60,352 nt of DNA from Pseudomonadota bacterium. Its GTDB lineage: Bacteria; Desulfobacterota; SM23-61. Positions 16,763 through 25,632 of this stretch are shown here, one piece after another. The position numbers were made by a program, and so were the translations under genes. Position 1 is the stretch's first letter. Each line of letters starts with the position of its first letter. The notes under the pieces were generated by a model that saw only the letters and a program-made list of their open reading frames with translations, was not told the origin of the DNA and searched no databases. The stretch is from NCBI GenBank assembly GCA_018819135.1, contig JAHJQK010000073.1, forward strand, positions 1 to 60,352. Reading direction: 5' to 3'.

Positions 16763-18286
16763 TTAACCTCTTTTAAAATAAGCGAACAGGCAAAGTAAAA
16801 AAGTAATTCCCAAGCAGCAGTAGGAGAACAAATCCCCCCATTGCGTATAAAAAGTTGACGATTTATTTACATCTATTTTACCGCAAAGGACTTCCCTTGT
16901 AAAGAGGCCGGTGGACCGAACAACTCTGCCGCTGGAGTCGATCAGGGCCGAGATTCCCGTATTGGCAGCTCTAGCGATAGGGACGCGATTTTCAACCGCT
17001 CGCAAAGTTACCATAGAAAGGTGCTGGTAGGGAGCGGAAGTTTTTCCAAACCAGGCATCATTGGTGATGTTGACCAGGAACCGGGCACCCTGATCAACGA
17101 ATTGGCGGGTAAGGTCCGGAAAGATTGCTTCATAACAGATCAATACCCCAAAATTTCCCCAGGGCAAAGAGAGATTCCTTATCTCTGGTCCTGAGGTGAA
17201 ATCGCCGATGGCTCCGATGATGTCCCGGGTGAATCCGAGGATGCCGGAAAAGGGAGCATATTCGCCAAAAGGGACGAGATGGATTTTATCATACCGGCCC
17301 AAAATTTTTTTCTCAGGGGAGATCAAAAAGGCGCTGTTGAAATAATTGATCCTCGATCCTTGGCGCTCGAAGGCCGGCGCACCGAAAAGGAGAGGGGCTT
17401 GCACCTGGTGAGCCAGTTCGAGGATACGGCTCTGCAAGGGAGAAGGGTTCTGAAAAAAGAAAGGAGTGGCGGTCTCGGGCCAGATGACTAAGTCGATCCG
17501 GGGCACCTTCGCCTGCAGGGTTAAACTCGAGTATATTTTCAGGGTCTCCTCCTGGAAGTGGGGTTCCCATTTGACGTCCTGGCGGATATTGCCCTGAATC
17601 AGGGCCACCCCATATAGCCTGCCCGCCTTAGCCTTTTGATCAAGGTCCGAGAGCTTCCACAGGCCATAACTCCCGCACAGGGCAATGATCATCCCTGGAA
17701 CAAGAATTTCCTTGCCAGCAGATTTCCAGTCACGGTCGGTTAAGGTTAGGGCAAACCGGTAAAGGGCTACGTTGGTTAGAAGAATAATGAAAGATACGCC
17801 GTAGACTCCGGTAATATCCGCGATCTGCACCATGGGGAGGGTCTGAAACTGGGAATAGCCTAACAACTCCCAAGGGAATCCAGAAAGAAGAATACCCCGG
17901 ATATACTCCAAAGAAACCCATAGGGGAGGGGCAAAAAAAGTTTCCGGCAGGTCAATTTTATCGGCTACCCACCGTAGCAGGAAAGCGAAAAAGGAAAAAT
18001 AAAGGGCCAAATAAGCTATAAGAACGACCAGAAAAAAAATACTGATCCAACCCGGCAAATGGCCATACTCTGTAAGCACGTTGTAGATCCAGTAAAGAAG
18101 TCCGGCAAAAAAAGTAAAGCCGGCAACGAATCCCAGGAAAGCAGCCTGCGGAGGGGACTTTTGCTTGATGGACCACAGCCAGGGGATAAGAGCCACCCAG
18201 GATAAAATTTCCAGGTCAAATTGGGGAAAAGTCAGAACGAGAAGAATGCCAGATGAAGCGGCTAGTAATATATCTTTCAAAATCAT
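16763..18286 (-). CDS. lnt: Apolipoprotein N-acyltransferase
   Basis: Lnt adds the third acyl chain to lipoproteins in the inner membrane, so its presence marks a Gram-negative cell. This 507-residue protein has about seven hydrophobic segments in the first 210 residues and one at the end, flanking a nitrilase-type domain. The catalytic triad is intact: E271 (IWPETATPF), K334 (YDKIHLVPFGEY) and C384 (LICYEAIFP). The length matches the family. It starts at ATG 18286 with only a weak ribosome binding site and is followed two bases later by prfB, a tight arrangement that implies one transcript. Confidence 0.95.
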   Translation of the reverse strand: MILKDILLAASSGILLVLTFPQFDLEILSWVALIPWLWSIKQKSPPQAAFLGFVAGFTFFAGLLYWIYNVLTEYGHLPGWISIFFLVVLIAYLALYFSFFAFLLRWVADKIDLPETFFAPPLWVSLEYIRGILLSGFPWELLGYSQFQTLPMVQIADITGVYGVSFIILLTNVALYRFALTLTDRDWKSAGKEILVPGMIIALCGSYGLWKLSDLDQKAKAGRLYGVALIQGNIRQDVKWEPHFQEETLKIYSSLTLQAKVPRIDLVIWPETATPFFFQNPSPLQSRILELAHQVQAPLLFGAPAFERQGSRINYFNSAFLISPEKKILGRYDKIHLVPFGEYAPFSGILGFTRDIIGAIGDFTSGPEIRNLSLPWGNFGVLICYEAIFPDLTRQFVDQGARFLVNITNDAWFGKTSAPYQHLSMVTLRAVENRVPIARAANTGISALIDSSGRVVRSTGLFTREVLCGKIDVNKSSTFYTQWGDLFSYCCLGITFLLCLFAYFKRG

Positions 18287-18390
18287 GGTTCAGGAAATAT
18301 ACCAATCTCTTCTTCTCCTGTCAATTATTACAAGTTTACGTTTCAGGTTTAAGATTCTGATTTTAAAATTAAAACTTGATTGCATAGCAG

Positions 18391-18500
18391 TTCCTTTATT
18401 GGACACAGATGAACACAGATTTTCAGGATATAAAATGCAAAAAATGCATAAAATAGTTATCTGCCTTTATCCGTGGAAATCTGTGTCCCAAATAATTTTA
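18391..18500. repeat. Dispersed palindromic repeat, copy 1
   Basis: Near-complete copy of a repeat found five times in this window. The ends GGACACAGAT (18401-18410) and ATCTGTGTCC (18479-18488) are perfect complements. Between them lie GAACACAGATTTTCAGGATA and ATAGTTATCTGCCTTTATCC, also seen in other copies. It sits between lnt and the 3' end of moaA. Confidence 0.8.
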
Positions 18501-18509
18501 AAAAATTTT

Positions 18510-19505
18510 TTACCCGCCGATTTTTACCATCGGGCGGTGGCACCTTTTGATCCCACTACCCGTGAAACCGTGGCGGAGAGGTTTGGTAGAGATGGCCTCG
18601 GAAAGTTTCTTGGCCAATTCTTCATCATGGCAACCGGAACGCAGGAGGAATTTCATATCGACTTCCTCGTCCGAGAACAGGCAGGTCTTTAACTTGCCGT
18701 CGGCGGTAAGGCGCAAACGGTTGCAGGTATTGCAGAAGTGGTCGCTGATGGGACTGATGAATCCAATCTCTCCCACAGCTTCCGGAAATTTGAATAAGCG
18801 GGCTGGCCCCTCATGACCGTTCGTGCTGCTATTTACCGGGACCAGGGGATGATGAGTTTCAATCCGCCGTTTGATTTCTTCGGAGGGTAGGCATTGCTCC
18901 GGCCGCCATTCACTGAAGGAGCCAATGGGCATGAATTCAATGAAGCGGATCTGAAAGGGATCATGCATAGTCAAACGGGCAAAATTGAGGATCTCCAGGT
19001 CATTAAAACCGGCAATAGCCACCACATTGATTTTGATGGGGGAAATTCCCACGGCCCGGGCGGCTTCTATACCAGCCCATACCCGGGCAAGTTCGCCCCC
19101 GCGGGTAATCTGGCGGTATTTTTCTGGCAAGAGGGAGTCCATACTGATATTCACCCTCTTTAAACCAGCCTGGATGAGGGCCGGGGCGAATTCAGCGAGG
19201 AGAATTCCATTGGTGGTCATGGATAAATCCTCGATGCCCTGCAGGCGGGAAAGTTGGTTGATGAGCTGGACGGCATCTTTTCGGACTAAGGGTTCTCCCC
19301 CTGTGATACGAACTTTATTGATTCCTTTTTTCACCGCTAACTGAGCAATCCTCAGAATTTCTTCGTAGGTCAAGATTTCGGAATGGCCAAATTGCGAGAC
19401 CCCTTCTTTGGGCATACAGTATTGACAACGCAGGTTACAGCGGTCCGTCACCGATATGCGCAGGTAGTTGATTCTTCGATTATGGGCGTCGATTAAAGCA
19501 TCCAT
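18510..19505 (-). CDS. moaA: GTP 3',8-cyclase (molybdenum cofactor biosynthesis)
   Basis: MoaA is the radical-SAM enzyme that rearranges GTP in the first step of molybdopterin synthesis, required for both molybdenum and tungsten enzymes. This 331-residue protein has the N-terminal cluster motif C23-x3-C27-x2-C30 (DRCNLRCQYC), the SAM-binding ITGGEP, the C-terminal second-cluster motif (CNTCNRLRL, then KTC), and the C-terminal GG (MVKIGG) needed for activity. No other moa gene is adjacent, but the AOR and MoaD-like genes at 25.7-27.9 kb are likely users of the cofactor. The start ATG overlaps the end of an upstream open frame of 70 codons whose reality I doubt. Confidence 0.95.
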   Translation of the reverse strand: MDALIDAHNRRINYLRISVTDRCNLRCQYCMPKEGVSQFGHSEILTYEEILRIAQLAVKKGINKVRITGGEPLVRKDAVQLINQLSRLQGIEDLSMTTNGILLAEFAPALIQAGLKRVNISMDSLLPEKYRQITRGGELARVWAGIEAARAVGISPIKINVVAIAGFNDLEILNFARLTMHDPFQIRFIEFMPIGSFSEWRPEQCLPSEEIKRRIETHHPLVPVNSSTNGHEGPARLFKFPEAVGEIGFISPISDHFCNTCNRLRLTADGKLKTCLFSDEEVDMKFLLRSGCHDEELAKKLSEAISTKPLRHGFTGSGIKRCHRPMVKIGG

Positions 19506-19853
19506 TGCCGATTAAAATGAAGCGCCGCAGGCCGGGTTTGCAGGGATACGATAGAAAGGCCAATATTTTCCAGAAGATTGTTGATAGGCGCAGTGAGTTG
19601 CGTACCCATCTCCTTTCCGAGTCCGGGAGGCACAGTCGTTTCCGAACTGGCCCTGGCCTGCTTCCTCATATCCCTTATATCCTTCCCGGAATATTTAGGG
19701 ATCACAGGCTCGGAGATTATTATTTAATATTACACGAATTTTTCGTTCAGTCAAATAAATTTGGCATATAGGGCAACTTGAAAATTCAATTGCTTATTTA
19801 GCCGTGATAAGCTAAGAAGAAGAAAAAAAGGAATCTTTGGCAAAGGAGAGGCT
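19506..19853. other. Divergent intergenic region between moaA and cmk
   Basis: About 350 bases separating minus-strand moaA from plus-strand cmk; it should hold promoters in both directions. A 70-codon minus-strand frame (19493-19705) overlaps the moaA start but shows no known motif. The last 100 bases are AT-rich. I see no riboswitch-like structure I can name. Confidence 0.35.
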
Positions 19854-20549
19854 TTGACCGGAAAGGGGTTGAAGAAGAAAAAAAAAGGAGCAGAAATTAT
19901 CACCATCGATGGTCCAGCGGGAGCTGGTAAGAGTACGGTGAGTAAGATGCTGGCCCGGCGCCTCAACTATATGTATTTAGACACCGGAGCCATGTACCGC
20001 GCGGTGGCCCTTGGCGTCGGACAGGAAGGTATCAACCCGGAAGATGAGGCGGATTTAGAGCGCCTGTGCCGCACAATAAAAATTTCTTTCCAGGGGGATA
20101 GCCAAAATCAAAAGGTGATATTAGGAGGGGAAGACGTCACCGAAAAGATTCGCGAACCTGAGGTCGGAGGGATGGCTTCCAGGGTATCGATGAAGCGGCA
20201 GGTCCGAGAAGCAATGGTGAAGCTGCAGCGCAAAATAGGAGCCAAGGGGAAAATCGTAGCCGAAGGCCGAGACACGGGAACGGTTGTGTTTCCCGATGCT
20301 GAATACAAATTTTTTCTAAATGCGCAACCGGAGGAAAGGGCCCGCAGGCGCTACCGGGAACTTACCGTGAAGGAACTTTCCTTAAAAATGGAGGACGTAA
20401 AAAAAGAAATGATCCGGAGGGACGAACAGGATTCCTCAAGGGAATTGGCCCCCCTCCGCCCGGCTCCAGATGCGCTGTTGATTGACTCCACGGAATTGAC
20501 CCCCGAAGAAGTCGTCGAAAACATTCTGCAAGTTATGAAAAAGGGATAA
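19854..20549 (+). CDS. cmk: Cytidylate kinase
   Basis: Phosphorylates CMP and dCMP to the diphosphates in pyrimidine salvage and RNA turnover. This 231-residue protein has the P-loop IDGPAGAGKST near residues 19-29, YLDTGAMYRAVA for nucleotide binding, VAEGRDTGTVVFPDA, and the RRDEQDS segment of the lid. I start it at TTG 19854 because AAAGGAGAG lies just upstream; the first dozen residues are lysine-rich and not conserved. It is followed by rpsA, an arrangement seen in many bacteria. Confidence 0.93.
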   Translation: MTGKGLKKKKKGAEIITIDGPAGAGKSTVSKMLARRLNYMYLDTGAMYRAVALGVGQEGINPEDEADLERLCRTIKISFQGDSQNQKVILGGEDVTEKIREPEVGGMASRVSMKRQVREAMVKLQRKIGAKGKIVAEGRDTGTVVFPDAEYKFFLNAQPEERARRRYRELTVKELSLKMEDVKKEMIRRDEQDSSRELAPLRPAPDALLIDSTELTPEEVVENILQVMKKG

Positions 20550-20592
20550 AGAGAACGCCAAAAAAATTAAAGGCGGGGATGTTTGATTATGG

Positions 20593-20620
20593 TTGTGGTT
20601 TTTTTTTAATATGTTATAAT
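20593..20620 (+). promoter_or_regulatory. Probable promoter of rpsA
   Basis: A consensus TATAAT (20615-20620) lies 16 bases after TTGTGG (20593-20598) in AT-rich DNA between cmk and rpsA, leaving a short leader of about 35-40 bases. This would let rpsA be expressed apart from cmk. Confidence 0.6.
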
Positions 20621-20664
20621 TCCATAATTCATTTGAAGGAAAAAGCGTGAGGGGGTATTTTTTG

Positions 20665-22455
20665 ATGTCAGTAAAAGAGGAAGAACTTTTAACCGAAAAA
20701 AGGGGGGATGGTCCTCCACCAGAGGTAGTTGAAGAACCGAGCGAAACCAAAGCTAAACCCGAAGAAGGGGAGAGTTTCCAAGCCCTATACGAAGAGAGCC
20801 TGCACGAAGTACAAGAAGGAGAAGTCGTACACGGGCGGGTGATCCATGTCGGTCCAGAATTCGTAACGGTTGACATCGGGTTCAAATCGGAAGGCCAGGT
20901 TCCTTTGCGGGAATTTTACAACAAGGATGGAACGCTGGTTGCGTCCGTCGGCGACTCCGTCGATGTTTTTGTGGAGCGGAAAGAGTCGGAAACGGGGTTG
21001 ATGAACCTATCGAAGGAAAAGGCTGACAAATTTAAATTCTGGGAAGAAATCAGCCGCGCCTGGAATGAAGACCAGGTCATTGAAGGGAAAATCGTCTCCC
21101 GGATCAAGGGAGGACTGAATGTGGACATTGGCGTGATGGCTTTTCTGCCTGGCTCCCAAGTCGACATTCGCCCCATCCGCAATTTAGAGAAACTTGTCGG
21201 CAGCACTTTTAAATTTAAAATTATCAAGCTCAACCGCCGGCGGGGGAATGTGGTTTTATCCCGTCGTATTCTTTTAGAGAAAGAGCGGGAATCACACCGG
21301 CAGAAAACCTTAGAGATTCTGGAAGAAGGACAGATCGTCGAAGGAGTGGTCAAGAATATTACCGATTACGGGGCGTTCATCGATTTAGGCGGGATCGACG
21401 GATTGATGCACATCACGGATATTTCGTGGGGCCGGATCAACCACCCCTCTGAAGTTCTAACCCTCGGTTCGAAAATCAAAGTCAAAGTTTTGCAGTTCGA
21501 CCGGGAACACCAGCGCGTATCCCTGGGACTGAAGCAAACCCTTCCGGATCCCTGGGAGAAAATAACTGAAAGATTCCCGGTGGGAGCGAGAGTAAAGGGA
21601 AAAGTTACCTCCATCACCGATTATGGCGCTTTCATTCAACTGCAAGAAGGGGTAGAGGGGTTGGTCCATGTTTCGGAAATGTCCTGGACCAAAAGGGTTA
21701 AACATCCCTCCAAGATCTTATCTGTAGGGGATGAAGTGGAAGTCATGGTGCTGGAAGTGGACCCCGGGCAAAAAAGAATCTCCCTCGGGTTAAAGCAGAC
21801 CACCCTCAATCCCTGGGACTCGATTGCCGAACGTTATCCTGTGGGAACGAAGATCCAGGGGCGGATTAAAAACATCACCGATTTTGGAATTTTCATCGGA
21901 ATTGACGAAGGGATCGACGGCTTGGTACACATTTCCGACGTTTCCTGGATTCAGCGCCTGAAGCATCCCTCGGAAGTTTTTAAAAAGGGGCAGGAAGTTC
22001 AAGCGATTGTTTTGAACATTGATAAAGAAAATCAACGTTTCTCTCTGGGGATGAAACAAATTCAGAAGAACCCCTGGGACGAGGTCCATCATCGTTTCAG
22101 AATCGGCCAGACCATTCAGGGCAAGGTAACCAATGTCACCAAATTTGGGGCTTTCGTGGAGATCGAACCGGGGATCGAGGGGTTGGTTCATATTTCGGAG
22201 TTAAGCAACCAGCGGGTGGAAAAGGCGACCGAAGTGACCAAAGTAGGGGATGAAGTTCAAGCCGTAGTCATCAACGTGGATCCGAAAAAGCATAAAATCG
22301 GCCTAAGCATCAAAGAAGTAGGTCGTTCCCAAGCGCAATCTTCTCGGAAAGAACCCCCCCCCGCCTATGATGACGACACCTCCGACTTCGGGCGCATGTT
22401 GAAGGAAGGATTGGATAAGAGAGCACGCGAAAGCGACAACCTCCGGGAGCAGTAA
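20665..22455 (+). CDS. rpsA: 30S ribosomal protein S1
   Basis: S1 binds mRNA on the small ribosomal subunit and helps initiation on structured or weak sites. With the start at ATG 20665 the protein has 596 residues and six S1 RNA-binding repeats beginning near residues 52, 136, 222, 309, 396 and 483; the last four carry the clear ITDYGAF or TKFGAF core and GLVHIS. Repeats 1 and 2 are the divergent ribosome-docking type. I prefer 20665 over GTG 20647 because GAGGGGG lies eight bases before it and would be inside the longer form. The acidic N-terminus (KEEELL) and charged tail are usual. sppA follows seven bases later. Confidence 0.95.
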   Translation: MSVKEEELLTEKRGDGPPPEVVEEPSETKAKPEEGESFQALYEESLHEVQEGEVVHGRVIHVGPEFVTVDIGFKSEGQVPLREFYNKDGTLVASVGDSVDVFVERKESETGLMNLSKEKADKFKFWEEISRAWNEDQVIEGKIVSRIKGGLNVDIGVMAFLPGSQVDIRPIRNLEKLVGSTFKFKIIKLNRRRGNVVLSRRILLEKERESHRQKTLEILEEGQIVEGVVKNITDYGAFIDLGGIDGLMHITDISWGRINHPSEVLTLGSKIKVKVLQFDREHQRVSLGLKQTLPDPWEKITERFPVGARVKGKVTSITDYGAFIQLQEGVEGLVHVSEMSWTKRVKHPSKILSVGDEVEVMVLEVDPGQKRISLGLKQTTLNPWDSIAERYPVGTKIQGRIKNITDFGIFIGIDEGIDGLVHISDVSWIQRLKHPSEVFKKGQEVQAIVLNIDKENQRFSLGMKQIQKNPWDEVHHRFRIGQTIQGKVTNVTKFGAFVEIEPGIEGLVHISELSNQRVEKATEVTKVGDEVQAVVINVDPKKHKIGLSIKEVGRSQAQSSRKEPPPAYDDDTSDFGRMLKEGLDKRARESDNLREQ

Positions 22456-22462
22456 ATTCCAG

Positions 22463-23371
22463 ATGAGAAAACACCCTGTCCTTCTGGGGATGATGGTCTT
22501 TACCGTGCTGTTCAGCCTTTTCGTGATCAGCATCTGGGCCCTTTCTTATATTGCCAGCCGGGAAGAAAGCTGGTGGGGGAACGAGAAGATTGCCATCGTC
22601 GACATTAAAGGCGTCATTTTAGACTCCCAACCTGTGGTCGAAAAACTAATCAAGTTCCGGAAGAATGAAAAAGTTAAAGCGATCGTGCTGCGCATCGATT
22701 CACCGGGAGGAGCTGTAGGCCCGGCTCAAGAGATCCATACGGAAGTGAAAAAAGTGCAGCGGGAGAAAAAGGTTTTGGTTTCGGTCGGCTCCGCTGCTGC
22801 TTCGGGAGGTTATTACATTGCCTGTGCCGCCGATAAGATTTTGGCCAATCCCGGATCGATCACCGGGTCCATCGGCGTGATCGTGGAAAGCCTAAACGTG
22901 GAAGAATTGCTGCACAAACTCGGTTTGCGCACCACCGTGATCAAAAGCGGCAAGCACAAAGACATCGGCTCTCCCACCCGCCGGATGACTGCGGAAGAAA
23001 AAAAATTGCTCCAGGGGGTATTGGATAGCGTTCACGAGCAATTTATCCGGGCGGTGGCCGAAGGAAGGAAACTTCCTCTGGAGAAAGTACGGCCTTTAGC
23101 GGATGGCAGGATTTTTACCGGTGATCAAGCCAGGAGCCTGGGATTGGTGGATGAGCTGGGAAGCCTTGAGGATACAATCGCCCTGGCGGCAAAGATGGCG
23201 GGAATCAAAGGGGAACCGGAAGTCATCTATCCCGAGAAAAAAAGGTTTTCTCTGTTGGAACTTCTGCTGCAGGAAACCATCCAAAAAGTTTGGCAGAACC
23301 TACGAGAAAAATCTTCTCCGTTTAACTTCTTTTACTTGCCCCCGTCTATCTATCCCACAGCCGACGGCTGA
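22463..23371 (+). CDS. sppA: Signal peptide peptidase SppA
   Basis: A membrane serine protease that degrades leftover signal peptides. This is the short form of 302 residues (one catalytic domain, as in Gram-positives and many deltaproteobacteria, compared with about 600 in E. coli). Residues 6-30 form the single membrane anchor. The nucleophile is S114 in AAASGGYY, and the lysine base lies in KSGKHKDIGS (around residues 161-166). DSPGGAV around residue 79 is the oxyanion region. The start lies seven bases after rpsA, and a GGGAG upstream overlaps the end of that gene, so translation is probably coupled. Confidence 0.93.
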   Translation: MRKHPVLLGMMVFTVLFSLFVISIWALSYIASREESWWGNEKIAIVDIKGVILDSQPVVEKLIKFRKNEKVKAIVLRIDSPGGAVGPAQEIHTEVKKVQREKKVLVSVGSAAASGGYYIACAADKILANPGSITGSIGVIVESLNVEELLHKLGLRTTVIKSGKHKDIGSPTRRMTAEEKKLLQGVLDSVHEQFIRAVAEGRKLPLEKVRPLADGRIFTGDQARSLGLVDELGSLEDTIALAAKMAGIKGEPEVIYPEKKRFSLLELLLQETIQKVWQNLREKSSPFNFFYLPPSIYPTADG

Positions 23372-23388
23372 GACTTTTCGGCCTCCCC

Positions 23389-24342
23389 ATGTACTTTCCA
23401 CGAGTTGCTTCCATAGATGTAGGTTCAAACACGGTCCGGCTTCTTCTGGCGGAGAAAATGGGCAAGGGGAATTTCCGCCCCCTGCGGGTGGAGAGGCGTA
23501 TCACCAGGTTAGGGGGAAATTTTTCCGCGGAGAATATGCTGGATGAAAAAGCCATGCTCCAAACTCTGGCAACCCTCCAGGTTTTTGCGGATATATTGCG
23601 GGAGGAAAGGGTAGAGGCTGTCTTTGCTGTGGCCACGGGGGTGGTGAGAGAAGCCAAGAACGGAATAGAGTTCATCGAGAAGGTTTGGAAAGAGACGGGA
23701 ATCTCCTTGCGTCTTATCTCCGGCGAAGAAGAGGCCCGCCTGATGCTCCGCGGGGTACTCTGGTCCCTAAGAGACCAAACCCCCTCCCGGATCGTTGCGG
23801 ATATCGGAGGGTGGTCCACGGAAATCCTCTGGGTCCAGGGGAATAAACCGGAAAAAACCCGGAGCATTGGGTTGGGAGCGTTAATTCTGTGCGAAAAATT
23901 TCTGAAGAGCGACCCACCAGAGCTGCAAGAATTGGAGTCTCTGGAAAAATATACCCAAGGGATTCTCAAGGAGACCCGGGAAGGGTTGGCAAGCGGCGGG
24001 CTGGAATTCTCAGGCCTCGATCCGTACCTCGTGGGGACGGCCGGCACGATGACGACCCTGGCGGCCATCGATCTAAAACTACCGGCTTATGATCCCCAAA
24101 AAATCAATGGCTGTCAAATTTCGCGTCCCGCTCTGGAAAAGATTTATCTTCAACTTCGTTCCCTTCCCATTCGGGACCGCCGCATGGTTCCCGGCCTGGA
24201 GACGGGGCGAGAAGACCTGATTGTCGCCGGGGCCGTGGTTGTTTTGAGTATCCTCAAAGTTTTTCATCTGGAGGCTCTGCTGGTGATTGACTCCGGGCTT
24301 CTCGAAGGGGTTCTTCTGGACGGGATTTCCGGGCTTTCTTGA
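23389..24342 (+). CDS. Ppx/GppA-family exopolyphosphatase / pppGpp phosphatase
   Basis: A 317-residue protein of the ASKHA phosphatase fold. It begins VASIDVGSNTVRLLLAE (phosphate-binding loop 1) and contains AVFAVATGVVREAKNG, ISGEEEARLMLRG, IVADIGGWSTEI (loop 2) and VGTAGTMTTLAAIDL. It is the short form, about 310 residues, lacking the C-terminal HD-like domain of E. coli Ppx, so its natural substrate (polyphosphate or pppGpp) is uncertain. It starts 17 bases after sppA with no strong ribosome binding site. It converges with the nitronate monooxygenase gene 49 bases further on. Confidence 0.88.
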   Translation: MYFPRVASIDVGSNTVRLLLAEKMGKGNFRPLRVERRITRLGGNFSAENMLDEKAMLQTLATLQVFADILREERVEAVFAVATGVVREAKNGIEFIEKVWKETGISLRLISGEEEARLMLRGVLWSLRDQTPSRIVADIGGWSTEILWVQGNKPEKTRSIGLGALILCEKFLKSDPPELQELESLEKYTQGILKETREGLASGGLEFSGLDPYLVGTAGTMTTLAAIDLKLPAYDPQKINGCQISRPALEKIYLQLRSLPIRDRRMVPGLETGREDLIVAGAVVVLSILKVFHLEALLVIDSGLLEGVLLDGISGLS

Positions 24343-24391
24343 TTTCGTTGGTCATGAAATTCGCGTTGGGAAAACGAGTCAGCCCGCCACC

Positions 24392-25354
24392 TTAATGGAT
24401 GGATAACGTCAATGGCCAGACCTTCTTTTGAATCGATTTCAAAATTCCTTCGGATTCGATGACGATCGAATCGATGAGTTCCTGGCAGGTGGGAATATCG
24501 CTGATCAGGCCGCAGACCTGGCTGAAAACCAAAGAGCCCATTTCCAAATCCCCTTCCACATAGGCCTGGCGAATCCGGCCTACTCCATACTTCATCGTTT
24601 CCCAGGGATCAACCTTTTTCTGAACCATGTCCAGCATGTTTTGGGCGAATCCATTTTTAATAACCCGACAGCGCACCCCGGTAAGGTTATCCGTTACGAC
24701 CGTATCCTCTTCTGTTTTATCGATCAGATATTGCTTCACGTGGAGAGGAACCGGCGCTTCCTGAGTGACGATAAAGCGGCTGCCCATGGATATACCCTCG
24801 GCACCGAGAGCCAAAGCCGCGACCATTCCCCGGGCATTCCCAATCCCACCTGCGGCGATAACAGGGATTTTGACCTTGCTGGCCACAATCGGTATCAAGA
24901 CCAGGGTGGATACAAATCCCGTATGGCCGCCGCCTTCCGTACCCTGAACGATTACTGCGTCGGCTCCGTCCTTTTCGGCCCGCAGTGCATGTTTTAATGA
25001 ACCCATGGTCGGCATATTGATAATCCCGTGGGGTTTGGTCCGCTCGATAATTTTCTTGGGATTTCCTTTGCCGTAACTCGCCACGGGTACTTTTTCTTCG
25101 ATGATAACATCCAATAATTCCTCAATGCGGGGATTATCGGGCATAAAATTCACCCCGAAAGGTTTATCCGTTTCTTCTTTAATCTTTCTGATATTTTGCT
25201 GGAGTTCCTCGGATGACATAAAGGCAGCCCCCAGGATTCCCAGGCCTCCGGCGTTGGACACGGCGGCAACCAGAGGAGGAAAGGATACCCAAGACATGGC
25301 CCCCTGAATGATTGGTTGTTTTATTCCGAGTAGGTCGGTTATCCTTGTTTTCAT
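24392..25354 (-). CDS. Nitronate monooxygenase / 2-nitropropane dioxygenase-like FMN protein
   Basis: A 320-residue FMN TIM barrel. Motifs: IIQGAMSWVSFPPLVAAVSN at the start, GVNFMPDNP, DAVIVQGTEGGGHTGF (flavin phosphate and catalytic histidine region), PVIAAGGIGNARGMVAALAL and ISMGSRF. The set is shared by nitronate monooxygenase and FabK-type enoyl-ACP reductases, and the sequence alone cannot separate them; in an obligate anaerobe an oxygenase role is doubtful, so a flavin reductase or FabK-like function is possible. The gene is preceded by a promoter, a structured leader and two tandem terminators, so it may be expressed only by read-through past them. Confidence 0.85.
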   Translation of the reverse strand: MKTRITDLLGIKQPIIQGAMSWVSFPPLVAAVSNAGGLGILGAAFMSSEELQQNIRKIKEETDKPFGVNFMPDNPRIEELLDVIIEEKVPVASYGKGNPKKIIERTKPHGIINMPTMGSLKHALRAEKDGADAVIVQGTEGGGHTGFVSTLVLIPIVASKVKIPVIAAGGIGNARGMVAALALGAEGISMGSRFIVTQEAPVPLHVKQYLIDKTEEDTVVTDNLTGVRCRVIKNGFAQNMLDMVQKKVDPWETMKYGVGRIRQAYVEGDLEMGSLVFSQVCGLISDIPTCQELIDSIVIESEGILKSIQKKVWPLTLSIH

Positions 25355-25404
25355 AAAGTCCCCTTTTTTAGAATTCCACTTTAACCCTGCCGGGCAATAG
25401 TTAC

Positions 25405-25434
25405 AAAAAGGCCGTGATAAGCAGTCTCACGGCC
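25405..25434 (-). terminator. Rho-independent terminator 2 (distal of a tandem pair)
   Basis: On the minus strand GGCCGTGA, a nine-base loop and TCACGGCC form a perfect 8-bp stem, followed by five T residues (25409-25405). It lies 50 bases before the start of the nitronate monooxygenase gene. Confidence 0.8.
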
Positions 25435-25437
25435 CTC

Positions 25438-25475
25438 AAAAAAAATCAGGCCGTGGGGTTCTGCCCACGGCCTGA
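25438..25475 (-). terminator. Rho-independent terminator 1 (proximal of a tandem pair)
   Basis: On the minus strand TCAGGCCGTGGG, loop CAGAAC, CCCACGGCCTGA form a perfect 12-bp stem, followed by eight consecutive T residues (25445-25438). This is a textbook intrinsic terminator and is only three bases from the second one. Confidence 0.92.
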
Positions 25476-25626
25476 ATCGTTCTTCGTTATATACTGGGGT
25501 TCATCTGGAACGTTCAGGCAGTGGGCAGCCTTTAAGGACGAGACCCAACAACAAGCTAAGCAATCGGTATGCGCTCACGGCCTGACCCATAAAACGGTTT
25601 CTCCCCTGTGGAAACTATGGAAACTA
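25438..25626 (-). ncRNA. Candidate small or leader RNA with alternative terminator pairing
   Basis: A minus-strand segment of about 190 bases lies between a TTGACA promoter and a strong terminator and has no coding frame of its own. An internal hairpin pairs TCAGGC (25585-25580) with GCCTGA (25519-25514), extended by GTG/CAC. The decamer TCAGGCCGTG at 25585-25576 is repeated exactly as the first arm of terminator 1, and its inner GGCCGTGA equals the first arm of terminator 2; it could therefore pair with the closing arm of either. This is how attenuators and riboswitches behave. The length and a central hairpin also fit a 6S-type RNA, but I see no decisive 6S signature. Existence as an RNA: fairly likely. 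Class: open. Confidence 0.5.
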
Positions 25627-25632
25627 TAAATA

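Noticed and set aside
19493-19705. Minus-strand frame of 70 codons overlapping the moaA start
   Set aside because: Possibly a leader peptide, but it has no ribosome binding site and no similarity I recognise.
25438-25626. Firm assignment of the leader RNA as 6S RNA
   Set aside because: Length and a central hairpin fit, but the ends do not clearly pair with each other and a strong terminator hairpin is not typical; left as an open possibility.
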